Both the position numbers and the translations under genes were made by a program. From NCBI RefSeq assembly GCF_018691265.1, contig NW_024881313.1, positions 9,143,501-9,207,500 on the forward strand: a stretch of DNA of 64,000 nt. The letters are read 5' to 3'. The notes below the pieces were generated by a model. That model was given only the letters and a program-made list of their open reading frames with translations. It did no database searches and had not been told where the DNA came from. This stretch comes from Tyto alba (Eukaryota > Chordata > Aves > Strigiformes > Tytonidae). Positions 51,001 to 63,024 of this stretch are shown one piece after another. How positions within the stretch are numbered: position 1 is the first letter of the stretch; the number at the start of each line of letters is the position of its first letter.

Positions 51001-52229
51001 TTTTGTGAACATTTTGAGTCCTAGATTTAACCTTGTATTTTATGCTAGGGGATCATTCAGCTACTGATAACAAAAGAATCAAATTAAAAAGCTGTTTTAT
51101 ATGGTGGCATGTTAGGAGGACAGAGGAATCATTTTTTTGTTGTTGCCACAGGCTCATTAGAAACTAACTGGTTTTGCCTCATTAATTTCTAAACATGTTA
51201 GCTTCAGTTTGTAGATAACTTAACCTGACTTGTCCCTGTAAGAAGATTCATTAGATATCATAAAGTATCCAGTTTCCTCAAATAAGTATTTTTCAGCCGT
51301 CATAATACTGTTTCTGTTAAAATCCTAGTTCAGATATGAGAAGACATTGGGAGGTACTATCAAATGCAGCTACTTCTGTAAAAATAAAGACAAGTACCCT
51401 GTGAGCTAAGGCTAATAAAAATCAACCCTGGGGACTTTTTCCTGGAGCCGCTGGATCCGATCAAAGCTGCAAACTCACTGGAAAAATTATTATTCACCTC
51501 AATAAATGCAGGTCAGTCCCATGCTCAAGGGCACTGCAACTCCCTCCCCAGTGTCTTGCTACTGTTAATGCGGCTGTTACTGCTGTGCCCCGCATACTTT
51601 TACTGGTCATGGAGAAAGCTCATCTAGCAGACTTGGAAGATTTACATGCTCAGACATGGCACTGCAAAATAATGGGCTATAAAAATAATTCATTTAGCAA
51701 CGTGACAGTGCTGGCTGTGATATTAAAAAAATATTAATAATGAGGGTTGTTATTCATAGATCATCTCTAACCCACAGAAGATCAAGACACTCTCCACACT
51801 TTACAAATTGATTTTTAAACTGTATATCAGAGGGGTAATACCAATTAGCAATGAAACCTCTGGAACAGCATTTCATAAAGAGAAGTGCAGAACGGAAAAT
51901 GAAGAAGAAATAAGTACAGTACTTTGTCGGTGTGCACCGTGCCAACCAGAATTTGCCCAGAACTCCAGAGATAACTCTTCTAACCTTGTGAAAGTACTAG
52001 AGCATCATGAAAAATCATACCCGATGTTTCATCCAAAACATGAGAAAAAGACTAAAAGTCCAGATTACTGATCACCATAGAAGATATTCTAAACCTCCTT
52101 TTCTTCTTACCCAGGCAAGTGTATATTAAAAGGTTCTGCAAGAGTTGCTTGCAACAATTGTTTTCTTCAAGTACACTGCAGTGACTTGGACAACAATATG
52201 ACACTTGGAACATTTTCCTTCTCTCTGTT

Positions 52230-52257
52230 TACACACCCCCACACCTACACACACACT
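52230..52257. repeat. CA-rich microsatellite
   Basis: ACACAC units interrupted by CCCC and CT. Imperfect dinucleotide repeat. Confidence 0.8.
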
Positions 52258-53308
52258 CTATCTCAAGATGGAAGCAGGTTTGTTTACTAAACTGGAATGA
52301 GAGTAAGAAAGTGTCCTGTAAACTTTCTTGGATAATTAAGCAAGTACCAATACCTCTTATATAAGACTTTATTATCAGTAAAATTAATAACATCACCCAT
52401 CTCTTGACTACTGCATCAATAAAATTATGTAAGTAAAAATCATATTTTGAATCTGAGACATGCACAGAAAGGTAAATGACTTAGTGACTTGAAAATACAG
52501 TATGTAATAGCTATTAGTTTATTTCATGGAGCTAAAGAACCAAGAAAAGAAGTTACCGTCTTTCTTATTTATAAAAATACTTTCTTATATCCTAATTTTT
52601 AAAAATCTAGACTATAAAATGCCCCGTATTTCATGGACAATGGTTACACAACTAGATTCTGGTTTTGTGTATTACATTATTTATAAAATAATCACATGAA
52701 GAAATCTGTAAGGTGCTCAAACCTGAGAATAAACACTTTCTAACAGTCAAATGTTTTATTTCTCCTGTAATATTAAGGGAAGTAGTGACTAAGCTTAAAG
52801 CATCTGCTTTGCTCCTTGTATAGGGAAAGTATAAAAGTCTATGTATAGTGCCAATATCAATATACTGCTTCTTATTTGCAGAGCAGTGCTGGCTATCATC
52901 AAAACCACACCTTTAATGGAGTAGCTGAAAGGGACAGATCCACAACTGTACTCAAGTAAGAATGGGATAAGGAGGTCATTGTGACTAAATCTGTTCCTCA
53001 TCATTTTACATCCCACATGGAGTGAAAGACAGAAACCCTGTACCTCACTCCCAGCTCTCTTTAACTGGTGATATATACCATTTTAGCTCTAGCTCCAGCT
53101 CCAAGTCTGTCAAAGCCAGTGCCAATTAAATGTGAACTCTCTCCTTCTTGCCTACACAGCTGTTTGATTAGAAGACAGTGAAAAAATAGAAACAGATCGC
53201 AAATGCTGTGTACTCTTCTCTGTATGAGTGCCATTAATAATATCCTTCAAGCCAGGCTTCAGGCATTTCTTATTGGTTGCAAAGGAGCCTACATGAAGTA
53301 CATAAGTC

Positions 53309-53324
53309 AAAAAAAGCTTTTTTT
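53309..53324. repeat. A7-GC-T7 palindrome
   Basis: Seven A, GC, seven T: a perfect 16-bp palindrome, with the T run continuing to 53327. Confidence 0.85.
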
Positions 53325-56300
53325 TTTACCCATTGTCTGGTACAACAACATAAACAAATTTTCACCAATTCAGGTTCTCCACTGTCGCAGCTCTTCTCAC
53401 AGCGATCACCAAAACTGTTCATTCACCCAGCATCCAGGTGCTGCATACAGATAACTTTGCCTTTAATTTCTCTCCAGAAGGAACAAAACATTCGCTAATT
53501 CCATGAGCTTCAGAGCTCATCCTCCATTTAACACCAGGAAACACGTAACACAACAAATCTGGGACCAGTCTGACCTCCCTCAGAGCCAGATCCCTCTCAG
53601 CCCCCGTACCGCAAGCATGCAGCTGTGGTTTTTCCACCCCACAGGGACACAGAGGGCTAACACTGTCCTGCTGGGGCCTCTACCTACAATACCCACAACA
53701 ACTCATTAAGAAATGCCATGATGTGCACTGGAAGGAATTAAATTATCTGGTGAGGATGAAGGTCAGCAAGCAATCTTTTATGCAACTAGACAGTAACACC
53801 ACTGACTGCACATGGAGATCATTTACCACGCACTACTTATGCTAGCCAATCCCACATACGTGCATGAACAATTAACGTCTTTTTTCTTTGCAGACTAGAT
53901 CTTCCCAATCAAAAAGTTATCAATATATACTGTGATGCCTCCCTGTCTTTTATTTTATCATATCCTTAATTATCCTTCCTTTTCCTCTTGTAGCTAGGCC
54001 AAGATTTCCTTTCCATCTTCTTTTCCTCCCCTCTTGCCTTTTTGGAGGGGTCTTTAGTTCTCTGTTTTGTCCCATACAGTGGGGCTTCTTCACAAGCCTC
54101 TGTGTTTTTTCACATGTCAGTGAAGCATGTGGCACACTTGCTATGATCAGAAGCTAATAATATACAGTAGTCGTGGACTGAAAGGATATGAGGGACAAAA
54201 ACATTTTTGATGTATGAAGACAGAATCTGTCAGAAATACTTTTTACATCAAGCTGGAGGCTGTGTCATGATTCCCTCTTTTCTTGGCTAATTGGGTCTTT
54301 GCCATGAAAGACCTAATTCAAGAATCATTTACACCAGCATATACAAAGACTAACCTCTCTAGGGCTGTTGATGCCTAGGAGGAGATTACTGTCCATCACA
54401 GTCCTACACCAGCACTGAAATCACACCAGCATGCCGTGGTGTGTTCAGGCTGTAGCTCTAGGGTCCTGTGAGATCTGATATGGGATTAGCCACTGGTATT
54501 CTAGAGGCAGGCTACAAGCTACCCAGAAACTGGCATCTTATTACTGCTCAGAATTATTCAAAACAACGTGTGCGTTTTGAAATAAAAAATAAGACATCAC
54601 TCATTTGAGTTAAGAAACAATGAACAAAATGCCACTGTAAATTCTGCAGAAATTAGTTACATCTTCACAGTACTGGATATCACATTTTACTTTATCTTAT
54701 ATAAATTTCTTATATAATGAAGGCTGTAATATCTGCCATGTGGGTAGTAATAATTTTTGCCTATTTTACTACACATTATGCTGGGGACTTTAAGATTTTT
54801 CACCCTTGTTAGGATAAAAGCAATTCGTGTTAGCAGCTTTTTTTGCAAAGATCCACAGAGAGAGCATGTATCTGTTGTTCATTAGCACTTAAGCATAAAT
54901 ATCTTTTTGTATGATTAACAGCAATGGTAGCAGTAATATGTTAAAATGGTTTAAAATTGCAAACTTGTTTACTATCTTTTCTTTCACAGCTATCAGCACA
55001 ATGATGGGGAGTGCAACATAAAATTCACAGCTTGAATCAGTTTTCACAGTTATCACACTAGCATGACTAGTAATTACGCCAGATATTCATATATTATGAA
55101 GGTGGACAGATAGCCACCCAAACTTATTTGAGAGAGAGGTACTGTGTATCAGAAACAAGCAATGATTTGAAGTTTGGGAAACCTTGAGTGCGTTAAGCTG
55201 AACTTCCAAAACCTTGAACCTTAAAATACATTGTCTAGGATTGGATGTTTTCACAAACCTTGTTCTGGAATAAACACCCAAACAATAGCCCTTCATTTCT
55301 AACTTCTGTATTTTAATCTCCTTGGTCTGCAAAATTATGTTAGACATTTTGCAACAGTTGTCTTTCAAATGAATTTTGGTACTTCCTCGTTTGTATTAAG
55401 ATGGGGAAAAACATTTCAGGGTAACATTTATGTCAGTGCATCAGTATTTTACTTCTGCTTCTGATCAACATCAGGAAATGTAAGGACAGATGAGGATATC
55501 TAGTGAGTGACAGGATAGGTATGGTAGAGGAGAATTGAATCAAATTTTCTTGAGCTTCAGGGAAGATCTAGTTCACATTTTAAGCAGAAGTCTTAAAAAC
55601 ATTGTTAAAATTGATTTTTTCACAAATCTTCATAATATACTTGTTTCTAATGTCATTTTAGTGTGTAAAATGTGTGACAATCTACTACAACCATAGGATG
55701 CTTTTTACAAGCAATCAGGGCTTGAAAGCAGCATTCAGAGTTAGAAGCTGGACAGCAAGAATTAGAAGCCAAAAACAAGAACAAATCTGAGGTGCACCAG
55801 TTTAGATGTGAGATAAAGCCCCTTCATGCAGCATCCAATTGAGCCGGTGTATAAACCTCTGCTACAAAGAGTACGTGGGCCCCCATTATTTTTGCCTCCA
55901 TGAATTGTGGGAGATCCTCCTCTCTCCCAGGAGAATAAAATTACAGGTAAATGTTCATCAGCTGTATCTTTGCTAAACAGTGTAACATGAGCTCTGACCT
56001 ATGTGGTCTGAAATGAACTGGTGTGCCTCAGCTGGAAGCACCACCTAGTGAAATATTGATGGGAAGAAGGTAGAGGAAACTCAGGCAGCTCCTCAGAGAG
56101 TGCTAACTATTTAGCCCACCCATAGTAAATGTTGTTGCCATTACTTTTGGGGCTTCTCTATAAATCTTACCTCCTCAGTTAGTTATTACACTGGAAAACC
56201 ACAAGCAAACTCAGACCTAATTGACACGTGATAAAGGGCCTTCTGACTTGCTGTTTCAGTAAAGGTTTTAGATAAGTAAAGCCAATTAGACCAAATTTGC

Positions 56301-59300
56301 TGGCACAACTTTGGGGAAAAATCCATCTTGGAACTGTGGTAATCCCTGTGATAAACAAAGGTATGTTTGGAAAAGGTGGCCCAGGCATTTCTATTGATGT
56401 GTAATTGGGGCATTTGTATCTTAACAAGAAAAGCAGATATCACAGAATTGCTGTTTTGTTTATTTAGAGCCGAGTGGAAAGGACACATTAAAATGAAGGT
56501 GAACAGCATCCAGTGGTGACAGGAGCAATTTGTCAAGTGTGATAAATATATCAATGTTACTAGACATAATGGCAGCATTGTGTAGAGGCTGGTGACAAAC
56601 AGCTTCTTCTTCAGTGCTGATGCAACATTTAATGCTCCCAAACTGTCAGGAAAGGGGGAGGAAATGAAAAGAAAGGAACTTTCATGTTGAGTTTCAGTTA
56701 ATTAGAAGCAGAAATTTGGGAGAGGGAGAAGTCTTACCTTTTGAAATCTCACTTGCCCCTCTTTAGATTATATTATGCCCAAAGGCTGAATAAATGTTCT
56801 TTTGGTGTTTGGAGCCAAATGATGACTCTGCTCCACAAATATTCCCAGTACCATTATATGTGCCATAGAAGCTGAACATATCTGTTTTATTTTTGACTCC
56901 ACCATCAGCAATGAAAGTAAAACAAGAACATTAAACATTTGTGGTCAATTCATTCAGAAAGAAAAAAATAAAAAGTACATCACAGGAAATTGGATTTTTA
57001 TTCTGCATTTTTAAGATTGCTAGAAGGAGCTGATTGTAAAAAGGAAGCTAAAAATCTGGTGATTTACAAGTGACCACTTCCCCTTTAGGAACTGTCATCG
57101 TATTCTGATTTACCAAGGGTACATTTTCCTCAATCTTAGATGAGAAATAAGACCTCTAGAGTAGTTCCTCTATTTGCTAGAATAACCAATAACAAATAAT
57201 GATTTACAGTATCCATTCTAGTAGTTATTCATACCTCAGTATTTGAAAATGCTTCATAAGCCAGAAATTCCAGGAATTGTCTCAGAATCTATTTGCATTT
57301 CCTTTTGTACCATACACTATCGTCTCCCCATTTCACCCTCTTAAAATAACATTGTGCACAGTCCAACATTTCATTTCTTTCACATAACTTTAATGCAAAT
57401 AAAGACTTTATTAGAATAATAGATTGTGTATAGTGTTTGCTGATTACTGACTTTTAGAGGATAGTTTGCCTAACTTATTGAGACCTTGCCTGGAAAATCT
57501 TGGAGGTCTTGATTCAGGAAAACATTCCAGTGTTGAAACAATTCCCATCAATTTGATATATTTTAGTTAAGCATTTGCTGGTATTTTATTAAACTTTAAA
57601 AAAAAGTTTCCCATCTGCCTAAAAGATTTGCTGTTGGTCATGCTTTGAAGCACGTCAGTTTTAAGACAACCAGTCACTTGACTCCCCTCTTGCACCCAGC
57701 CCCAGGATCCAGACGTTCATCCAAGAAGACAAACAGCTATGGGATGGGATCACCCTGGATTTAGCACATTCACTGCCCATGCAGCTGGTGGAGCTTCTCA
57801 GAAAATGCCATGAGAGCCACTGCTTTCTTATAAACACCTACAGCTATAGAAAGACTGCTGTACTCCATGACTGCCTCCTTTTAGCATAAAGCCCAGATTC
57901 AACAATGTGGACCGAGAGTATCCTTCACCTACAGTAAGGTTTTAGTCCACTTTACAGGATGTATAGGATGTACAGATTAAAACTCTTCAACTAAAAAAAT
58001 TACTGAATCCCAAGATTTTCACATTTCATCAAGTATTCAAGTCATTACTGTTCTGCATAGTCACATCACCTATACTCACCCCACCTTCTCAACCACACTG
58101 AAAATAAAAAGCAGGCCAGCTTGTTTCCTCAAGAACAGCAACATAAGACCCTTATGTTTGAGAGAGAAGCTCAGGCTATGGATCACAACTGGAAAAGTCC
58201 TTTTCCAGCCAGCCAGAGCTGAGGGAGAGGCAGACAAGAAAAAAGGGTTCACAACTCCTTCATGTCCTCATGGCTTCTTGTTGGCCACTGCGTGACATGC
58301 TCATGGACACTCCTAGGCATAGCCCAGGCTGTGCAGGCCTTGTTAATCACTATGCTAATGAGGAGGCATCTCTGCTTAGGTAAAGCAGGCACCCACTACT
58401 TCCCATCACCACACAGAGACAAGGATGGCTCTTGGTGTTATTTTTTTTCCTCAGGTAGCTTTTCAGCCTACAAACTCTTTCTTGGCAGGGTGACTACCAC
58501 AGCCTGACCCTGCTCCTGATTGTCCTCAATCACTTGCATAATAAGCATGAATAGTTTAAAAAGAAAAAAATTAGTATGAGAGGAACTGTAAAGTCATTAA
58601 AAAGTATAGCTTCCTGGCACAAATATAATTATCAATTCCATCATCTGAGACTGCAGTTCCTGTGACTCCAGTGACACAACAAAAATGCTTCTGCACTAAC
58701 ATCTGAGGTCACGCAGCATTTGAAAGGCCTTGTCTCACTTTATACTTGCTCTAGTTTCTTAAAATTCAGACTATCCAGTCACTGCCTCAAATGCTTTGTT
58801 CTGATATAACCATTTTCTGTTATAACATCTCAACTTTGCTTGTTCTTATAGCATGCATCTTCTCTGTCATGTCTTTTTTTTTTATTCTTTCTGAACGAGT
58901 TCTATACAGACTTATTTGATTTTGAAATTAAAGTTGAACTACCAGCCTGTAAAATTTATAAACTTGAATCTAAAATGTGTATTTTTAGCTACTGTGGTTA
59001 TCTGTATAAAAGGTTTTACATCTGTGTTTTTAAAAAACTTGCAGACAAAAGTATGTTCCTGTAACAGTTCTGCAAGCTCAGTATTTTCAAATTTTTTCCT
59101 TGCATTATTTTAGTGACAGAACATATATTGATTCCCAGCCCAGTGCCATGTTGTCTTTGGAGGCTAGCAGAAATAGGCATGAAATTTTAGTATTGTTGGA
59201 TGGATGCAATTCTAACTTATTACTTGAACATAAATGTTTATAACATGCTTTGCGCTTCCCCGGGAAAATAGTCCAATATTTGGGTCTGGTGCAGCTCTTA

Positions 59301-59350
59301 CCAGCTATGTCTTTAATAGTAAATAAAAAAGGTCAAGAGCACAAAGTCAA

Positions 59351-59510
59351 GGTGTGTAGATGCCCCATCGCTGGAAACATTCAAGGTCAGGTTGGATGGG
59401 GCTCTGAGCAACCTGATCCAGGTGAAGATGTCACAGCCCATTGAAGGAGGGTTGGACTAGATGACCAGTCCATTCCACCATTCCAACCCAAACTATTCTA
59501 TGATTCTAAG
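59351..59510 (+). mobile_element. CR1 LINE 3' end fragment
   Basis: About 160 bases of CR1 tail on the plus strand: GATGCCCCAT, TTCAAGGTCAGGTTGGATG, GGGCTCTGAGCAACCTGATC, then TTCCAACCCAAACTATTC and the terminal octamers ATTCTATG-ATTCTAAG (59495-59510). The same words occur in the CR1 at 60.54-60.67 kb. It is a severely 5'-truncated, non-coding copy. The middle (GAAGATGTCACAGCCCATTG) is diverged. Confidence 0.9.
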
Positions 59511-60002
59511 GTGTAGTCCAGGAGCACCCAAACCACAGTCCTGGACATGACTTTGGGCCACTCTAGCTCTCGCCAGAAAGGTACAGTCACGGCTCCCAGC
59601 CCAGGGACCTCATGTGCTGTAGGACGGCTCCTGATGGCAGTTTGGATGCAGCTGTCCTGCCTGGTGTGAGGGGGGAAGCACTGAGACATGGACACAAGCT
59701 CGGCCACGTTACTCAGCTTCAGAGCCAGATAACACAGTTTGATGACACTGACACAACCGCTGGTGGTCTCCTCATCAACTTCAGTGAAGCTGGGAGAGTC
59801 CCTTTGTCGGTGGGTCTAATGGATGGCATTGGTCATTGCCCTGCAATGAGTGATAGATGAATTAGAGCTCTGTAACTCATTGCATTCCATTATATTATCA
59901 TAAAAGTGCTAACAAAGCCTATCAGCTGAAAATGTTTTTTACAATGAAATAGAAGCACAAAGAGGCCAAACAAAAGAAAACATCTTCTGAGAACATTCCT
60001 GC
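59511..60002. other. Spacer between two CR1 tails, GC-rich, unassigned
   Basis: The first 350 bases are GC-richer than the genome around and begin with an 8-bp inverted repeat (GTCCAGGA at 59516, TCCTGGAC at 59539). The rest is AT-rich. No coding motif or known repeat is recognised. It could be a separate old repeat or LTR piece, or unique DNA caught between two insertions. Confidence 0.4.
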
Positions 60003-60560
60003 AGAAAAGTACTTGGGAGTAGCAGTGTATGGAAAACTAGGAGCCAGAAATGTGCACTCCCAGCCCAGAAAGCCAACTGTATCCTGGGTTGCATCAAGAG
60101 AAGTGTGGCCAGCAGGTTGAGGGAGGGGATTCTCCACCTCTACTCCACTCTCCACCTGGAGTACTGTGTCCAGCTATGGGGCCCCCAACATAAGAAATAC
60201 ACGAATCTGCTCAAGCAGGTCCAGAGGGGGCCACGAGGATGATCAGGGGGCTGCAGCACCTCCATTATGAGGACAGGCTGAGAGTTGTCATTGTTCAGCC
60301 TGGAGAAGAAAAGGCTCCAGGGAGACCTTATAGCAGCCTTCCAGTGCTTAAAGGGGGCTACAGGAGAGATGGGGACAGACTCTTTATCAGGGAGTGTAGT
60401 AACAGGATGATGGGTAATGGTTTTAAACTGAAAGAGGGTAGAGTTAGTTTAGATATAAGGAAGAAATTCTTTACTGTTAAGGATGGTGAGGCACTGGAAC
60501 AAGTCGTCAAAAAAAGTTGTGGCTGCCCTCTCCCTAGAAGGGTTCAAGGCCAGGTTGGAT
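60003..60560 (+). pseudogene. CR1 ORF2 C-terminal remnant
   Basis: C-terminal end of the CR1 ORF2, downstream of the reverse transcriptase catalytic core. Recognisable pieces in successive frames are 'SQKCALPAQKANCILGCI' (from about 60031), 'STLHLEYCVQLWGPQH' (to about 60195), 'MIRGLQHLHYEDRLR' (60239-60283), '[18 protein letters not shown]' (about 60295-60350), and 'GNGFKLKEGRVSLDIRKKF' (about 60417-60472). At least three frame changes separate these, including one pair that shifts out and back around 60285-60360. It has no catalytic motif and is not functional. A 116-codon frame (60239-60589) is only the longest surviving piece. Confidence 0.9.
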
Positions 60561-60672
60561 GGGGCTTTGAGCAACATGATCTAATGTAAGGTGTCCCTGC
60601 CCATGGCAGGGGGTTGGAGCTAGGTGACCTTTAATGTCCCTTCCAACCCAAACCATTCCACGATTCTGTGAT
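60003..60672 (+). mobile_element. CR1 LINE, 5'-truncated 3' portion
   Basis: Plus-strand CR1 of about 670 bases covering the C-terminal part of ORF2 and the 3' tail. The tail has TTCAAGGCCAGGTTGGATG, GGGCTTTGAGCAACATGATC, CATGGCAGGGGGTTGGAGC and ends ATTCCACG-ATTCTGTG (60655-60670). It lies in the same orientation as the fragment at 59.35-59.51 kb. Both have their own 3' end, so they are separate insertions and not one split copy. Confidence 0.93.
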
Positions 60673-61715
60673 CTTGAACACCGTCGGAGAAATTTCTACC
60701 TCAATTTGTCTGCTGAAGGCAGTACTTTTTCAATTACATTTTAGCTGATTAGAACCCAGCTAACAGTGCCTAGTACCTACCTGTAGATCTCAATGTTCAG
60801 TGAATAGTAACAGAGGCATAGCATCATCCTGAGCCAAATGCCTACTTCCAAAGTTGGATATTTTTTGCCAATACTGTCAAAATTTATGGCTGAATACAAG
60901 TCAGGTTGCTAAATGCATTGGCCCTGGTGGGATGAGAGGCTGTTAGATCTCCTTCCAGACTATGTATTATGTTAATAGATAATGTACTATACTGTTACAA
61001 AGCTAATTCTATTTGCCTTAGACAATAGAGTTAGGAACTGAGAAATATACTGTTCCAGGGATAGCAAATGAGCTTATATCTGTAAAAGCACCCTTATAAA
61101 TATGCAGACTTACATGCATGCATTTCATATCCCCATTCCACAACATTTGTATATAATCTATAATCAAAATATTTTATGAAAGTGAACAAGGCACAGCAAC
61201 ACCGCTTACACATTATTTAACGAGTAAAACCTGGACACAGGCAACACAGGGTTCTGCCTTAGAATATAGACGGGGAAGAAGATTAAAAGTTATTATTGGT
61301 AGATGGTTTGCTGCAGTTAATTTCAGCTTTACAGACTGAAATCTTCTACCCGTATTAAACCTCAGTAATACTTGTGGGATCAGCCCTGCTCTTAGAAAAG
61401 TAGAAAGACACCAATAATTTCCTTCCTCATGCCGGACTTACATTCATTAAGCTTGGGTGTTCTTCCCACAGAGAGAGCATGAAACCTTACAGGTAAGCCC
61501 AGCTAAGGTGACATAAACTACCCTAGGAAAGGTCTACTTCTTCTCCACTGCTGGGATTATCATTGTAAACCCCAACAACGGGATGGAGTGTCAGTAACAC
61601 TTAGAGATTGTATCCATCCACAAGATGGAGGATGGAGAAAGAGGACCTTGGTCATGTCCTTGGAAATCAGAGTGGGTTGTGTAAGCAGACACTATATCTG
61701 TGAGATCAGCAAATC

Positions 61716-61739
61716 AAAAAAAAAAAAAAAAAAAAAAAA
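61716..61739. repeat. A24 homopolymer
   Basis: Twenty-four consecutive A, followed by GGGAGTGAG. No processed gene copy is identifiable upstream. Confidence 0.9.
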
Positions 61740-62153
61740 GGGAGTGAGTGTTGTGCATGTGAGCTACATGGAGCAGCAGCTGGAAATAACCAGCTTGACT
61801 GAGGAGTCAGAGCTCACTTTGTAAGCAGGAACTCACACCTGAGGCACATCGCAGCACCCTCTGCTCAGCTTCCAACTAAGGACAAGGACACCTGCATTCA
61901 ACAATTGTTTTTCTCAATTTGAATGTCATTAAAGTGATGTCATGACATATACATAGCACTGTTCATCTTTTCCTGTGCTCATGCTCAGGAAGAACAGTTT
62001 GAAGTCTGACACAACCTGGGGAGAGCTGATCTTTTGTCATCCATGTTTGAAATAAGTATGTGTTACATTGGCAGTATTTCTGCTTTGTCTAGATATAAAT
62101 CTCACTTTGGAAAAGGCTAAAGAGCCTCAAAAGTATGAGATCTCTGTGGGGAC

Positions 62154-62174
62154 AAAAAAAAAAAAAAAAAAAAG
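62154..62174. repeat. A21 homopolymer
   Basis: Twenty-one consecutive A followed by GGAGGGG, 415 bases downstream of the A24 tract and on the same strand. Confidence 0.9.
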
Positions 62175-63000
62175 GAGGGGTGATTTAGATCTGGTTAATT
62201 TGTAGATCACCTTTCACATTTGGCTTGAATTTTCACAATGGCATGAATTTTCACAACATATGCTTTTGGTTTTTGCTTCAAGAGTCTAGTAAGCCTGGTG
62301 TTTCTTCTGCTAAAACAAACCAACAGTGAAGGTACCTGAGATTACAGGGCAGTCTCCAGGTTTTTACAGTCTTTAACAAATCTTTCCTGATCTCTGCAAC
62401 CTGAAAGGGCCTCCCTTAAAGGTGCTGCAGGCAGTAAGGATGACCAGAAGGAATGGGGTTTACCTTAACTTGCCTTGTCTTTCTGAAGGACGGGCATGTA
62501 ACCAGTGTTCCTCTACAGCCACAGGAGAGACCGAGACACCTTGCACCAATCTGGTCTTTACCATAGGCTGCACTATTTTCCTCTGAAGTGCCTATCCTTC
62601 CCTCCTGCTCACTCCAGCTGTAACAGAGACCTTCTCTTGTTAACTTTTCATTTGCTCACTTCCCTGTACTCCTCAGTTCCAAGTGAAATTGAAAGAGGAA
62701 GTGTTGAAAGAGCAGAGATATTTTCTCACAGTATTTCTGGATGAAACGGAAGCACTGAGCACTGGAAATCTTCTGTCCAGTTTTGCAAAATCTGAGGACA
62801 AGTAAACAGCCTCTACAGCAACATAGCTGTGACTAGACAAGTTATTAATATGAGTGTAAACTTGCAGACATCAAGGACTCCATGATTTATAAACACTGTA
62901 TCACATTTTACCTCTACCCCACAATTATATAAACCATGTTTGTCTTCTGAATGAAAAATATTAAAAGGGAATAAATCAAAATCTACAGTCACTTCTTTCT

Positions 63001-63024
63001 TTTTTTTTTTTAAAAAAAAAAAAA
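63001..63024. repeat. T11-A13 palindrome
   Basis: Eleven T directly followed by thirteen A, flanked by CTTTCT on the left and GAAGGAAG on the right, so the complementarity continues imperfectly beyond the homopolymers. Capable of hairpin or cruciform formation. Confidence 0.85.

Larger units (their letters stand above)
48067..59350. other. Unique AT-rich non-coding DNA
   Basis: No gene or transposon recognised. A 151-codon minus frame (56186-56641) matches no family. Short simple sequence includes a CA-rich run at 52230-52257 and a 16-bp A/T palindrome at 53309. The stretches 51.42-51.72 kb and 56.18-56.65 kb have the mixed-composition, motif-dense look of conserved non-coding elements, which I cannot test. 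Confidence 0.65.

Noticed and set aside
56186..56641. 151-codon minus-strand frame as a possible gene
   Set aside because: No known motif and an equally open overlapping frame; kept only as a conservation candidate.
59351..60672. A single CR1 split by a later insertion
   Set aside because: Both pieces contain the terminal tail and octamers, so they are two independent insertions.
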